From: Siderastrea siderea
Taxonomy: Eukaryota; Cnidaria; Anthozoa; Scleractinia; Rhizangiidae
DNA length: 64,000 nucleotides
Assembly: GCA_964030785.1 (NCBI GenBank)
Contig: OZ034967.1
Coordinates: 71,799,613-71,863,612, forward strand
Direction of reading: 5' to 3'
Shown: positions 31,380-43,992 of the stretch, in pieces
Layout: each line of letters opens with the position of its first letter
Numbering within the stretch: the first letter of the stretch is position 1
Notes under the pieces: model-generated
Told to the model about the DNA's origin: nothing
The model's input: the letters and a program-made list of their open reading frames with translations, nothing else
Database searches by the model: none
Program-made: the position numbers and the translations under genes

Positions 31380-34246
31380 ACTATGATCAAAATTAGTGAT
31401 CCTCTCAGCTATATATAAACTAAACGGTTGAAAAAGCAATTACTCAGGCGCAACACTCTATTTACTGAGCTACCAAGCCACATGGATAGATAGTCAATTG
31501 TGAGTTTGTATTACATATAAACTGATGGTGAATGTATCATTATATTTTACAGTTTTCAGTGTAGTTATTTGCAGCAAGTGACATTTCAAACAAAAATATG
31601 TCTTGTTGAGCTATGTGTTTATTACGTAATAAATATACAGTGTACATAACACATGTACATACAATAGATAAAGTACACCATGCTGGACTTTGTTATGAAA
31701 GGGCAAACTGTCATTCCCATGGATATCAAATAAAATGCATTTGTACAATCAGCTCCGTAAGTTAATCGTAAGGGGGGGAGGGGGTCCCACATAAAGATGA
31801 CTGGAATGCTCATTAGATATTACAAAAGAAACCCATACAAGGAACCAAGATTTCGTTCTGTGGGCGTGGCTACCATTTTTTATCCTTGAGAGGTACCAGA
31901 GTGAAACATAACCTGGTATTTTAATTGTTTGTATATGTGATAAGGTCAGTTCTTCTATTGCGCACTTTTGTATTTTTCAAGGCTTTAAAAGCAAACTGTT
32001 GTCTCTTTTCTTATACCCCAAAAGGCAACATGAAAGCTGTGCACAGCTGTGAACTTTTAGAAACTGAACTCTCTAAGAGGTACAGAAACTATTTTTAACC
32101 CAGGAAAGATACGAAGAGCATCTCCCTTACTGTTATATGGGCTAGTTTTCCCCAGGAGTTTAATACTGAATCTTGATATATCTTGCTCTATAGGATATAA
32201 GAGCAGGTTTCACATGTATAGAAAATAATATTTTTGTTTGTATTTACTTAACTATTTTGTTCAATCACCCACAAACTTATCAAAGAATAGAAGCAATATC
32301 GCAGCTTCGTTTTTGCTTGAATTTGGCTTGTTAATGTTATTAGTTCCACTTCACAGGAAGCCATGGAGACTTGTGACTTTTAGCCCAGTGGGGACAACCA
32401 AGATTATCATTCGTTCTTGAGTAGCTTTCCCGATCTAAAAACTTGACAAGGATTTCATCCACGTTTTGATAGGGCAGCTCTTGTATATCCTTTTAAACTG
32501 TTCTCATAGCAGTCTTTTACAACAACAACAACAACAACAAAACCTTTATTTAGACACGATGGGGTAAAAAAGCTACATAGCTTGTGGGGTCGTGTGTAGA
32601 ACTTTCGACAAAACCCAGTCACAAGCAACTTCAAATTTAATGATTGGGAAGCATTTAATAAATGCGTTGCGAACGTTTGTCGCTCATCTTTGCTTTGATT
32701 CGCTTGCAGTCTAAGAGTGTTTTTCTCAGTTCTTGCTCAACCTTTTCAGTTTGTTCAGAGGAAATATAAGTCCCGAGAGTCTCTCGATTTCTCCATTATT
32801 GTCTATCTTTGTCTCCTTCTTATGTCTCTTTCTCTGCTTACCTGCATCAGGACCACTGAAGGTTTTCTTATGTCGCACCGCCGCCCGATCGGAAGTGAGA
32901 GGCAAATACTCGCTTTCCCGAATCCTGTGAACCGCTCGATTCTTCACCGTTGCTGTTATAGTTCTCTTCCCTAGATTCTGAACTTTCTGCTGCATGAGTC
33001 CGATAAGCTCTCGTCACTGCCATTTTTGGACTTTCAACTATTTTGTGCTGATTCCGATAAGTTTAAGCTTCATCTCCAGAAATCGCGGACATTAGAGCCC
33101 GCGCCTTTTCGGGCGTCCTACATAGACAGCTCTTTTAAATGATGCATACCGCTGATCGAAGCGGTATAGTTTGGGCTCATATTTCATGATGGTGCACGAT
33201 GCAATAAGTCCCATATAAAAACCATATAAAAACCACTGACCAAACTAAGTCGCTTAATATTCGAATGTACTGAAATTTAGCTTTCGAAGGATGGCTTTTG
33301 TAGGGTATTTGAAGCCGGTTCGGCCGAAATATCGCAGTTCCAAGAAAGTGGATTTTTGGACTTTAGCGAGGACTTTCAAATGTATGGCCGAATGCAATTT
33401 TTTCGTGGTTTTCAAGTGCAAAAAGTAAACATCAAAATCAATCTGTTGGAGCTGAAAATCGTAAGGTTAGTTTGTTCCATGTATAGTTTCAGTGAATCCA
33501 CTTGCACATTTTTTCGATCCCATTATGTTTACCCGTAATCGCTGTTTATAAACTATGAGTTTTCGGTTTTTCGATGAAATCCCCCTCCACGCCTTATATT
33601 TTTTGGCCGCTAAACTGCTCACAGAAAACCGTAAAAAGTAAACATAAAATTCGAAGTATCCACCTTATTTTTTGTACTATATCTTTCTTGATAGACCAGT
33701 TTACCATGAACCGGTTGCACATTTATACTTAAACAAATTGATCGAGAGATATTTCTCGAAATTTTTTAATCTCCATACATTTCTTTGTTGTTGTTGCGTT
33801 CCCTTCGATGGTCAATTTACCGCAGGATTTGTTGACCGTGGGCTCAAATGTCTGCGATTTCTGGATATGTCTTCATTCAGACCATCCGCAACTGATGTTT
33901 CGACTTTCAGATACTTTCTGCTTAACTATAAGCTTTCTTCACTTAGATCATCCGCTATGTTTCGACTTTCAGCTTCTTTCTGCTAAATACGATAAGCTTT
34001 CTTCAGTGAGATCATCCGCCATGTCTCGCCTTTCAATTGAGCTAATTCTAATTTTGGCTGAAGCCGATAAGCTGCGCCATGTTTACCTTCTCGAACAACT
34101 TATTTTTTGGGTTTCTGATTGGTCAATCGCATTCTTCTCTGATTGGTTAATATTTTTCGCGCGAAAAATGAATCTAAATTTATCCTGATAATCTAATGCG
34201 CTGTGACGTATACCCTATATGGGAGATGGACGCTCCATGATGGGCT
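31380..34246. other. Intergenic; tRNA-like, simple repeats, no clear gene
   Basis: On the minus strand near 31450-31490, GGTAGCTCAGT-AATAGAG resembles a tRNA A box, with no B box. 31772-31785 is G-rich. 32520-32540 is (CAA)n. On the minus strand an ATG in good context at about 33024 opens MAVTRAYRTH and a Ser/Glu-rich stretch, a possible first exon of low confidence. 33869-34075 is a 65-bp tandem repeat. Nothing else is recognised. Confidence 0.4.
33869..34075. repeat. Degenerate 65-bp tandem repeat
   Basis: Three units share CTTCA, then GA(C/T)CATCCGC, then TTTCGACTTTCAG, then GATAAGCT, at roughly 65-bp spacing. A related sequence lies at 33004-33075. Confidence 0.65.
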
Positions 34247-35350
34247 CCAGACTTTGTATCGAAAACGTATACGCATTATCCACAAGGGGGACCTCTCTGT
34301 CCAAGGTTCCGTCAAGGAACTCAGGGTAAGCATTGCGTGGCTCATTTTTACTTTCCGGAGCCCACTTCATTAATACCACCTTTCCATTTTAAGTGTAACT
34401 ATTTTGCAGACATAAAAGTATGTTGAAATTTGCACAGCATTAAGCTTGCTTGAATTAAAAGTCACGGTGCTTGAGTGATTCGACTTTAGGAGTTTTACAC
34501 ATTTTTTTCAGGTAATTATTGCTGGTTCTTGGATTGTCTTACTGGTGCTCATATCTCCGGAATTTCGCAAGGAACTCGATCACAACCCCTGTATCTACGT
34601 GTGGTCTGATGCGATACTCAAGGCTTACTTTATCACGTGGTATTCTCCCGTTGTTATTTCCTCTACGCTGATGATTGGACTATACTCCAGAGTCGTGTAC
34701 ACCTTGTGGTTTAAACGTAATTACGACAAATGAGCGCACATATCAACAACAGGTATGATTAAACGGAGTATTCCTTAGTATTGGTCATGTCATAAGTTCG
34801 ATGGAGAAATGAACATTCAATAAAAAAGTTTGTTTCACACAGGTTGTTAATTCATAAAGGTTTGTTTCACACTTTCTACTACAAAACATTTCATAAGCAC
34901 AACTCTTGCATTGCGGACACATCTACATCATGCCTTACTTAGGAACTACCACTATTACTGTCGAACTAACAGGTTGTTGCTGTGGGTGTAATCAGCTTTT
35001 GAATTTTGCCCTTAATTGTAGACAGCGGAATGTTTTAATCTTATCAGGAGGAAAAAAAGAATTATTTCGCAATACACTTAGTACAATGGCAAATATAACC
35101 ATTGTAATTTCATCTCTTTGTGAACAGGGTGTGTTGAACTGGTACGGCAAAGGGTCACCTTTATGATTGTAACGGTCAGCAACCGTTTGTCATCTGCTGG
35201 GGCACTGACATTATACTTCACCTCGTAGAGCAGTTTAGCTCCTACAAGCTCAACCCTGTTGTGATTCCCATCGTTTACACAATGCTTTTGTTCAATTCCG
35301 CCGTCAATCTGTTTGCATATGCTCTGTTTTGCCAACAATTCAGGGAGAAG

Positions 35351-35548
35351 TGTCGCGGAGTTGCCGCGATAAACTGGAAACGAGCTAAAAAGCTAGGTTA
35401 CCTTGAGAGAAGGCTTGGTTACCATTGAAAACTTGTGACTTTTCGGAAAAACGTGTTTTGACGAACTATTTGGACATTTCGTGGTTAAACTTGGACTTTT
35501 GTAGTTACATTTGGACCTTTCGTAGTTTAATAGTTGGACTCGGCAACA
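35351..35548 (+). repeat. 5' LTR of BEL/Pao element
   Basis: 198 bp, TGTCGCGGAG to CGGCAACA. It differs from the 3' LTR at three sites: GGTTACC/GGTTTCC, GGAAAAACG/GGAACAACG and CGTGGTT/CGTAGTT. Confidence 0.97.
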
Positions 35549-35550
35549 TG

Positions 35551-35563
35551 TGGTAGCAGAGCG
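35551..35563 (+). promoter_or_regulatory. Candidate primer-binding site
   Basis: TGGTAGCAGAGCG begins two bases after the 5' LTR. TGG is the complement of the tRNA CCA end, as expected for a primer-binding site. The tRNA is not assigned. Confidence 0.6.
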
Positions 35564-35591
35564 AGGTTGTAAAACCTTTCAAACGTGGAAA

Positions 35592-36177
35592 ATGTGTGGA
35601 TGTATTCGTCAGCGTTTGGGCCCGACGAAGAAGCGACTGAAGGATCGGATCGAACAAGCTGAAGCCTTCCTTCAACAAGATGTTTCACTGGATGAAACCG
35701 AGGACAAAGCCAACCAATTACTCCTCAAGTTGGAGAGAAATCTCGAAACTTATAAAGATTTACTGGAACAGCTACGAGAGGCATCCAAAGAGGACGAAGC
35801 TAAAAGCCAGCGACTGGAAAATGAAATGGAAGACTGCGGTGTTCTCGCGCTTGATGGAGACGAAGCTATTTGCGATCTTAAAACACTTCTGATTAATATT
35901 GCCAAACGAAAACAGCTGACAACTGAAGAGAAGGAAAGAGCTCATCAACAAGAAAAACTTCAACAAGAGAAGGATCTTCAACTGGCAAAACTTAACCAAG
36001 AGAAAGAGATTCAAATGGAAAAGATGAAACTGGAATTGGAAATGTTGAAGCAGAGTGAAATAGACAAACAGCGTGAACATGAACTAAAGAAATTGGAAGT
36101 AGAATTGGAGGCTAAGAGAAAGTTGGTTCAAACTGAGCAGGAAATGGAGCTCAAAAAAGCGGCTACAGATACAGAAC

Positions 36178-36208
<31 letters not shown>

Positions 36209-37343
36209 TCTTGAATTGGAAAAACAATTTGGTACTCCAATTACTCGTCATACTCCCACTATCAAGCTTCCCAAACTGGAACTTCAAAAATTCAATGGAG
36301 ATGTTCTGAAGTGGCAGGAATTTTGGGATTCATTTGATGCCTCCATTCACAGAAATCCAAATCTTCAACCTGTGGACAAATTCAACTATTTGAAAGTTGA
36401 ATTGGAAGGAGCTGCAAGTGCAGTTATCTCTGGGCTGGAGCTAACTAACTCCAACTATGAAGTGGCGATAAATTTACTTCAAGAGAGATTTGGGAGACAA
36501 GATCTCAGGATGGATGCTCACTACTCACCGTTGATAGATCTTCCTGTCTCTTCACCTTTCACTGCTAAACTCCGTGAAACCTATGACACGATTAAGAAGC
36601 ATCTTCGTTCTCTTAAAGCCCTTGGTGAGAATGTGGAACAGCCACATTTTGTTTTTCTCATTAAATCAAAACTACCAAAGGCAGTGGTATCCCGGATGGA
36701 AGAGTACAAAGATATGGAGGAGAAATGGACAGTGGAAAGCATACGAAAGGCTTTCAAGCGTTATGTTTGTGCTCAAGAGGTTGATGAGCGTCAAACTCCA
36801 TTGTTTCAGAGCCCTGAAGACCAAGATACTAAAGTGAAGTCTCAGAATCAGAAATCACTGTTTGCAAAATGGTCTGGAGTCACAACTACTGGTGCCTTAC
36901 TTTCTGGACATGAAGAATCTTCCACTGAAGGTCAAACATTGGGCTGTTTTTACTGCCAAAGAAAGGATCACTGGAGTGACCAGTGTAAAACGTATCCAAC
37001 TGTTGAGTCAAGAAAGGCAAAAATCAAAGGAAACTGTTTCATCTGTTTAAAGCCAAATCATTTACTGAAAGAATGCAAGGTTAGCAAACCATGTTTCCAC
37101 TGCCAAAGAGTTAGAAATCACCACAGAAGTCTTTGCCCAGAAAGGTTTTCTTCTAATGAAGAAAATGATACTGTGGCTATGTTTACCGACCCCTTAATGG
37201 CACCCGAAACTGAAAGTTCGTTATTGGTTTCTGGCGAACAGGTACTTATGCAGACTGCACTGGCAGATACCGTGAACCTTGAGACTTCAAAGAAGCTGTC
37301 TACCCGACTTTTGCTAGATTGTGGAGCCAGACAACCTACATAA
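35592..37343 (+). pseudogene. gag: BEL/Pao Gag and start of protease
   Basis: The first ATG is at 35592; the frame is open to a stop at 37341-37343 (583 residues). Residues about 10-215 are a charged coiled coil rich in Lys, Glu and Gln. Residues about 225-375 are the Pao-type capsid-like domain (KLPKLELQKFNGDVLKW, DUF1759-like). Three CCHC-like zinc knuckles follow at about residues 451-464, 483-496 and 500-514 (CFYC, CFIC, CFHC). The end enters the aspartic protease active site (LLLDCGA in place of the usual D-S/T-G). The frame is then lost, and the protease continues in the other frame from about 37330. Gag would form the particle and bind element RNA. Whether the break is a mutation or recoding cannot be told; mutation is likelier. 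Confidence 0.85.
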
Positions 37344-38591
37344 GTGAAGATTTAGTAAATAAACTTCAACTGAAACCCAGCAATACTGAAATCCTAACTG
37401 TCTTCACGTTTGGCTCTACAAAGCCCAAGGAGCTTAAGACTACACTGGTTGAACTTGGTTTGAAATTAAAGAATGGAGAGACAAGGAACATTCAAGCAAA
37501 TGCGGTTCCAAAGGTTACTGGAATGATTCAGAGGGCACCTGTCAATTCTGAGCAGTTTGGACCCCTTGTTAGGGGACATGAACTTGCTGACACTCTCCCA
37601 AATGAACTAGAGGTATCAAGTGTGGAACTGCTGATTGGAAATGACTACTATAGTGATTTGGTTTTGCCAGAAAGGAAGAAAGTGAGACCTGGACTGTACT
37701 TGCTTGGATCTCATCTGGGTTGGATTCTCTCTGGTCGACTGCCAACTGAAGAACGTAAAACGTCAGAAATTTCAATGTTTCTTATGGCTGGAACATACGG
37801 TAATTCCCATCAGCAATCCTTTGTGGCTCCACTGGAGAGCTCAAATGACCTTTTGAAACCAAACTTGGATGAATTTTGGAAACTGGAACTTATTGGAATC
37901 AAAGAACCTGTCAATGATTGCGATGATGATGAAGCCATTCAAAACTTCTATGACACCGTTAGAATGTCAAATGGGCGATATGAGGTTACTTGGCCATGGA
38001 AAGAAGAAAACCCCCAGCTACCAGACAACTACCAACTGGCTCTTGGTAGGCTAAACTCTCTACTGAGACGAATTCAAGGAAATCCAGAGTTACTTGAAAA
38101 GTATGACAACATCATCAAAGATCAACTTGAAAAAGAAATCATTGAGAAAGTGAATGACGAAACTGAAGAAGGATGTAGAAAACATTATATTCCTCACCAT
38201 GCCGTCATTACCCCAGATCGAAAGACTACTAAAGTACGAATTGTCTACGATGCATCAACGAAAGCCAAAAAAGGATGCAAAAGTCTTAACGAATGTTTGT
38301 ATCGTGGTCCTGTCATCTTAGAAGATCTCTGTGGCCTTCTACTTCGTTTCAGGACTCAAAAAGTAGCTCTGACAGCAGATATTGAAAAGGCGTTTTTGCA
38401 AGTTGGCCTTCATCCTGCAGATCGAGATGTAACTAGATTCCTATGGCTTAAAGACCCCACTAAGCCACCGACCAAGGACAATCTGCAAATTTATCGCTTT
38501 ACCGGGGTCCCATTCGGAGTCATCTCAAGTCCCTTTCTGCTTGGAGCCACCATTCTCCATCACTTAGAACAAGTTGGAACTCCCACTGCAG

Positions 38592-38629
<38 letters not shown>

Positions 38630-41203
38630 ACTGGAGTGAATTCAAGTGAAGAAGCAAGAGAGTTCTATTCAGAATCAAAGGAAGTATTTCAAAAATCATC
38701 CATGAATCTGCGAGAATGGAATTCAAATTCGAAGGAATTCCTGAATTCAATTTCAGAGCAGGACAGAGTAAAGGAAACTGTAACTAAAGTTCTTGGAATT
38801 CTCTGGAACACTGTTAAAGATCAGTTGATAGTCAAAGATTCAAAGCCAGCAGAATGTTCTACTAAAAGAGAAGTGCTAAAAAACATCGCTACAGTTTTTG
38901 ATCCGGTGGGATTCTTTACTCCTGCAACTCTTAAAGGAAAACTCTTCCTCCAAGATCTGTGGGCCTCAAAGAAAGAATGGGATGAGAAACTGGATGAAGA
39001 GATGCTTCACAAATGGATAAAAATTCAAAATGAGATTGAGTTGATCTCCATGGTAACCATTCCAAGGTTCATTGGTAACTCCAACTGTCAGTTGCTGTGC
39101 TTTTGTGATGCTTCAACCAAGGCTTATGCTTCTGTTATCTATTTGAGCTCTGATGCTGGTGTAAATTTGCTCTTCACCAAATCAAGAGTGGCTCCCATAA
39201 AGAAACTGGGCACACCTCGATTAGAACTTTTAGCAGTACTTATTGGTGTCCGAATGCTAAACTTTGTTCAAGAGCAACTTCAACTCCCTGTGGAAAAGAA
39301 GGTCCTTTGGACAGATAATCAATGTGTCCTTCACTGGATTATGAGCAAGAAGCCACTATCAACTTTAGTTCGGAATCGAGTCCAGGAGGTCACTGAAACA
39401 AAGGACATAAGTTTTCGTTATGTTGGCACCAGTCAAAATCCAGCAGATTTAGCAACGAGAGGAGTCTCAGCACAAGATCTGAGCAAATGAGAACTTTGGT
39501 GGCATGGCCCAGAATGGCTTCAGGACAATGAAAAAACATGGCCAACTTGGGATGTCCCAGAAATTACTAAAGAGACATTAGAGAAGATTGAGAGTGGAAC
39601 AACAGGTCCGATAACCTTCTATGAAACCTCCACCTTGACTGAAGAAAGTATCAATGAAGGACAGACAGAAAACCAAGACAAAGCCACACCGCCGACCACA
39701 CCCTTTGGAATAGATGAAAGGAAATACTCCTCCCTTCTTCGGCTTCTTCGAATTACGGCATGGATGTTAAGATTTGTTAAGAAAGTTAGGAAACAGACAA
39801 CCCAAACTGGAGAGCTAAAGGCTATCGAAATTATGGAAGCAAAAATTCTATGGATCAAGTTCGTCCAGAAGACCAATTTCCCAGAAGCATTTAACACCAC
39901 GAGTGGAACTGTGAACAAAAAGGATTACAAAAATCAACTTGGGATTCAACTTCATGATGATGGACTTCTTCGTTGCCATGGAAGGATGATTCACGCTGAA
40001 CTACCTCTTGAGGCAATTTATCCAATACTTCTTCCCAAAAGGAGCCATTTCACTTCATTACTCATCAAAGAATACCACCAAAAACTCTTTCATTCCGGTG
40101 TTTCTCATACGCTAGCTCAACTAAGAAATCAGTATTGGATTCCTCAAGGAAGACCTGAAGTAAAGAAAGCAATTCATGGCTGTGGTGTCTGTAAAAGATT
40201 TCAAGGTGGACCCTTCAAGCTTCCATCAATGTCTCCGTGGCCCAGAAAGAAAGTTGCAAAATCTGCTCCCTTCACCTATACTGGTTTAGATTATTTTGGT
40301 CCCCTTTACATCCAAGCTGGAAGTTCAAAGAAAAAGGTTTGGGTATGTCTCTTCACCTGTGTCACTGTCAGAGCCATCCATTTGGAACTGGTTAAGGACA
40401 TGACTGCTGAGCAGTTTCTGCTTGCACTCAGACGATTTATAGCAAGAAGAGGTAAACCTGCACAACTTATACTGGATAATGCCCCACAGTTTAAGCTTGC
40501 AAAAACTGCCATTGATAAAGCCTGGAAAGAAACATTTTTTTTCAAATCATGAATTGCAAAGTTACACTGCCAACCAAGGAATTGAATGGAACTTTATAGT
40601 TGAACTGGTCCCTTGGATGGGGGATTTTATGAAAGACTGGTTGGCACCGTTAAGGGAGCTCTTAACAAATCGATTGGCAAGATTTGTCTGACTGAGGACC
40701 AGCTTGAAACCTTTCTGACAGAAGTGCAGGCTGTGATTAATTCTCGTCCACTTGTTTACGTCGGCGAGGACTTTGACTATGGATTTTCACTGGCCCCAGC
40801 CGATTTCTTGAATCTCAATCCCCAGTCTGGAGTTCCTCTAATCGCGATCCATAACTCACACGATCCAGACTATGGAAAGAAGAGCTCAGCTGATAAGTTA
40901 CTAGAACTTTGGGGTAAAGGTCAGCGACACTTGAACTCAGTCTGGAAAGCCTGAAGAGATGATTACTTACTAAGCCTCCGAGAAAGAGGGCAGACACATG
41001 TAAAGGGTCCTCGAATTCAAGCCGCAGAAGAACCTAGAGTGGGCAGTGTAGTGCTTTTAAAGGAACATTTGCCGCGCGAGGTCTGGAAAATGGGAAAGAT
41101 TACAGAACTCATTTCGAGTAATGATGGAGAAGTTCGGGCAGCTGGAGTTCTTCTGCCAAGCAAGAAAGTTCTTAACAGACCACTCAATCACCTTTACCCC
41201 TAG
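37319..41203 (+). pseudogene. pol: BEL/Pao Pol: protease end, RT, RNase H, integrase (broken)
   Basis: The protease remainder begins TTYISEDLVNKL. Reverse transcriptase has TADIEKAFLQV near 38379 and YVDN at 38612-38623 (the usual YVDD with Asn, common in this clade). RNase H has FCDAS near 39100 and WTDNQ near 39310. Breaks: in-frame TGA at 39488-39490; a frame change in a T-rich run near 40537-40545 and a compensating one near 40607-40621 inside the integrase core; TGA at 40952-40954. The integrase still shows GLDYFGP, LDNAPQF and GFYER, so all three acidic residues are present. The C-terminal domain ends at TAG 41201-41203. Not expected to be active on its own. Confidence 0.88.
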
Positions 41204-41362
41204 AATGTGGTATTGGTCAAAAAGATAATTTGACGCAGGATGGGGAACAGTTAAAGGAAATTTCCTCCACCACTATGCGTCCCACCCGAGCAGCAGCTAC
41301 CCGAGCAAGGCAACTGATGCAGAATCTCCTTTCCTCAGAAATTGGAACTTTCTCCTGGGGAG

Positions 41363-41560
41363 TGTCGCGGAGTTGCCGCGATAAACTGGAAACGAGCTAA
41401 AAAGCTAGGTTTCCTTGAGAGAAGGCTTGGTTACCATTGAAAACTTGTGACTTTTCGGAACAACGTGTTTTGACGAACTATTTGGACATTTCGTAGTTAA
41501 ACTTGGACTTTTGTAGTTACATTTGGACCTTTCGTAGTTTAATAGTTGGACTCGGCAACA
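41363..41560 (+). repeat. 3' LTR of BEL/Pao element
   Basis: 198 bp, preceded by a short purine stretch (GGGGAG) that may be the end of the polypurine tract, and followed by the target duplication AGAAG. Confidence 0.97.
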
Positions 41561-43310
41561 AGAAGACTAGGCTAATGATATACTGTGGTTCAAGTTCAGC
41601 TTCATTAAGAGTTGATGCTATAAAAGAGGAACAGGACAACGAGATATTGGCACAGAATGTTGGGTTAGGGTGGAATCCCCAGACTGACTTTGACAATCTC
41701 TCGTCTAGTAATAGTTTTTCTATTTTCCGAAATGGCGGCCAAAAGTGTAAACTTCTCACTTAAATTATTTATAAACGTTACGAAAATTGACTAGGTCACA
41801 ACGGCCACATCTGTACGGAGTATAACAAACTATGATTATTTTCCTGGTCTTGCTTAAAATTAGAGCAGACCACGTTTTTCTTACCCTGTGTAAACGTCAC
41901 TTATACATTCGCCCCATGGATGCTGAGGAGTTATCACAAGAACATAAAAGCGTGAAAACGTTGATTTACTAATTTATGTCACAAAACGAACATAGATGTG
42001 TCTAAGACAGTAAAATCAAAATGAATTGATGCAATGGTTATCAACAAGACAGAAATAGCTAATATAAAAACGTTTAAAGCAGATCTAAAATGTAAAAAAC
42101 AACTAAATTTTCGAGCGCCCTTCTGCGGTCTTCTTCAGAAATAAATACACGGGAAAGTGTAAGCCAGTATGGTAAATCAAAAATTCAAAGAAGGGTACAC
42201 TCGACCATTATTATTTCACCACTACGCCATTTTACCATATGTCAGGAACACTCAAAATATGCCACGTTATTACACTGTAGGATCCCATAACGCTAAGCCT
42301 TGGAGCTAGAAGGCGGAAAAGGATGTGGAATAACAAATGCCTTATTCTGTGGTTTTAGAGATAATAAATACTCTTAGACTATACTATACCACTCGTAAAA
42401 TGTAAGCAAGTATTGTCAATAATACGGTAGAATAAGGTGTATATCACGATTTGCTATAGAATCGCATAAGTGAAAGAAAACTCGCATTCTGATTGGCTGA
42501 CGAATCGAGGCTATTAACGTGGAATTGCATGCAGGAGAAATGATAGTGCACTAGCCGGCAATATCGCTTGTTTATAATTAACTGTTTATTACGTTCTGTA
42601 TACTAGTGAATGGAAATAATAATAGCTACAGTGAGCTTTCTTTAAGGCAGACATTACGGTTATTTCTTTCACTGGGTCTTTTTCATTTTTATTTTAACAA
42701 CTTTGACGATATTTGGGTGAAGAAGCTGCCACAATCGTACAAGAAATTAAACAGTGCGCAAGTGTCAAGAAACAAATAACCCTTAAACAAGCTGAAGCAG
42801 TAAGATTAAAACTAAAACGGTTGCCTCTAAGCTAAGCGAAAAAGCAAATGTTGTCTGAATTAGTTTGTTATAAATGGTTACAGTCAAGGATCAAATACAC
42901 AAGCTTATCTTAAAAAGAAAACGTATCCCAACTCCAACAGAAGACTGGCAACAAAAGAAAAGGGGCAAATTAAAGTAAATAACTCAGATTTTCTTCGACT
43001 TCACAGGAAGACGGCGCAAAGATAAGCTGTTAAATATAGCTGATGCAACGAACGGCGATGCCTCTCCTTTGGATGCCTGCTCCGTTGGATGTCCATCGCG
43101 GTGATTGAGACTGATAAATTTCATATTTTACGTATAAAGTCAATCCCAGTACTCATAAAAATGTCTTATTTCTTGTCCAAAGGTCTTTTTCACATTTATA
43201 AAAATTTTCGGTTGTCGCCAGACAGACTCGAAATGGCATTATATTTGCTGCTCGTTGTGGAATTGGACTAAGAGAGGAATACTAATCAAGGTTTAGTTCA
43301 GCTGTGTAGT

Positions 43311-43670
43311 TTGCTCAAAGAAATATACCAGTACTGGGATGAAATAGGAATCCAAATGAGACGCAGGACTGTAAGTTTACCAGATGTGGAGCAAGAGAGA
43401 CAAACCATTCCGCAATCCCAGGGAAGACCACCCTTTGTCATCGAAAAGGAGTTTCTGGAAGATCTCCGAAGTTGTGATTCTTACACCTGGACAGATATTG
43501 CCAGGATTCTACGAATTTCGCACTGGACCTTGTACAGTAGTGTAAGAGAGTTCAACCTGGAGAACTTAAGTAAATATTCAGATATTTCAGATGATGAACT
43601 GGATGCGCTCATTAGAAGACATATCTCTCAACACGGAAGTACAACGAGGGAATCCTATTTGGTTGGTTGA
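43311..43670 (+). pseudogene. Helix-turn-helix transposase-like fragment, copy B
   Basis: 119 codons remain open. An N-terminal helical lead (LKEIYQYWDEIGIQM) is followed by SQGRPPFVIEKEFLEDLRS, the predicted helix-turn-helix TWTDIARILRIS, then EFNLENLSKYSDISDDELD and the stop at 43668-43670. In the related transposase group this module precedes an rve-type DDE integrase core, which is absent here. It is better preserved than copy A. Preceding sequence (SPDRLEMALYLLL, about 43215) is the same protein after a stop. Inferred role: DNA end recognition. Confidence 0.55.
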
Positions 43671-43755
43671 AAGAGTTCAAAGAGATAGGATTAGGGTAAG
43701 GCGTCCCTTGCGATGATCTCGAAAACACGGCAGTAAGGTGACTTAATCAAAGAAA

Positions 43756-43992
43756 TTGACCACACGTTTAACAACCAGTTTTCAGCCTAAGCCGCAAATT
43801 GGTGATGACCTAAAAGAGCAAGAACCGAAACCAGTCTTGTACAATCAACAATGCGTTGTGTATAAATTTATGTGTGATCTGTGCGATGAAGAATGCGTCG
43901 GCCTCACCAGCCGTCATCTACATCAGCACATTGATGAGCACCTGTCCTTGGCCATCGGAAAACATCACCATATTGTAACATCAACCACCTGA
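43756..43992 (+). pseudogene. Penelope-like GIY-YIG endonuclease fragment, copy B
   Basis: The open segment encodes QQCVVYKFMCDLCDEECVG, then LTSRHLHQHIDEH and AIGKHHH. This is the CxxC-containing GIY-YIG core typical of the C-terminus of Penelope-like elements, with the Y-VG pair changed to C-VG. The reverse transcriptase that should precede it is missing, replaced by the helix-turn-helix segment. A stop follows at 43992. Confidence 0.65.

Larger units (their letters stand above)
35351..41560 (+). mobile_element. Complete BEL/Pao LTR retrotransposon
   Basis: 6,210 bp from TGT to ACA, flanked by the 5-bp target duplication AGAAG (35346-35350 and 41561-41565). Order: 198-bp LTR, primer-binding site, gag with zinc knuckles, protease, reverse transcriptase, RNase H, integrase, 198-bp LTR. 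The gene order and the Pao-type gag, peptidase and YVDN reverse transcriptase place it in BEL/Pao. The LTRs differ at only 3 of 198 positions, so the insertion is fairly recent, yet the pol region already carries frameshifts and stops. It is sense-oriented with the disrupted GPCR. Confidence 0.96.
34247..41763 (+). pseudogene. Class A GPCR pseudogene split by a BEL/Pao retrotransposon
   Basis: Exon pieces: about 34247-34325 (end of loop 2, ending SVKELR; donor GTAAGC), 34512-34752 (TM4 VIIAGSWIVLLVLI, loop 2, TM5; donor GTATGA) and 35128-35350 (VELVRQRVTFMIVTVS, TM6, TM7). The coding sequence resumes at 41561-41763 (TRLMIYCGSSSAS to the stop). Junction phases agree (0, then 1). Defects: a TGA at 34731-34733, one base missing near 35183 inside TM6, CWxP changed to CWG and NPxxY to NLFAY, and the 6.2-kb insertion in the codons after FREK. 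The tail after the insertion matches the sibling at 265-642 in spacing. The loop-2 exon start is uncertain and TM1-TM3 were not found. Confidence 0.85.

Noticed and set aside
31445..31490. tRNA gene on the minus strand
   Set aside because: A-box-like only; no B box or folding.
35772..36287. Phe/Leu-rich minus-strand frames resembling membrane proteins
   Set aside because: They are the antisense of the lysine- and glutamate-rich coiled coil of the retrotransposon Gag.
37311..37345. Programmed frameshift in the retrotransposon protease
   Set aside because: No slippery heptamer is evident, the shift lies inside a conserved domain, and the rest of pol has clear mutations, so ordinary damage is likelier.
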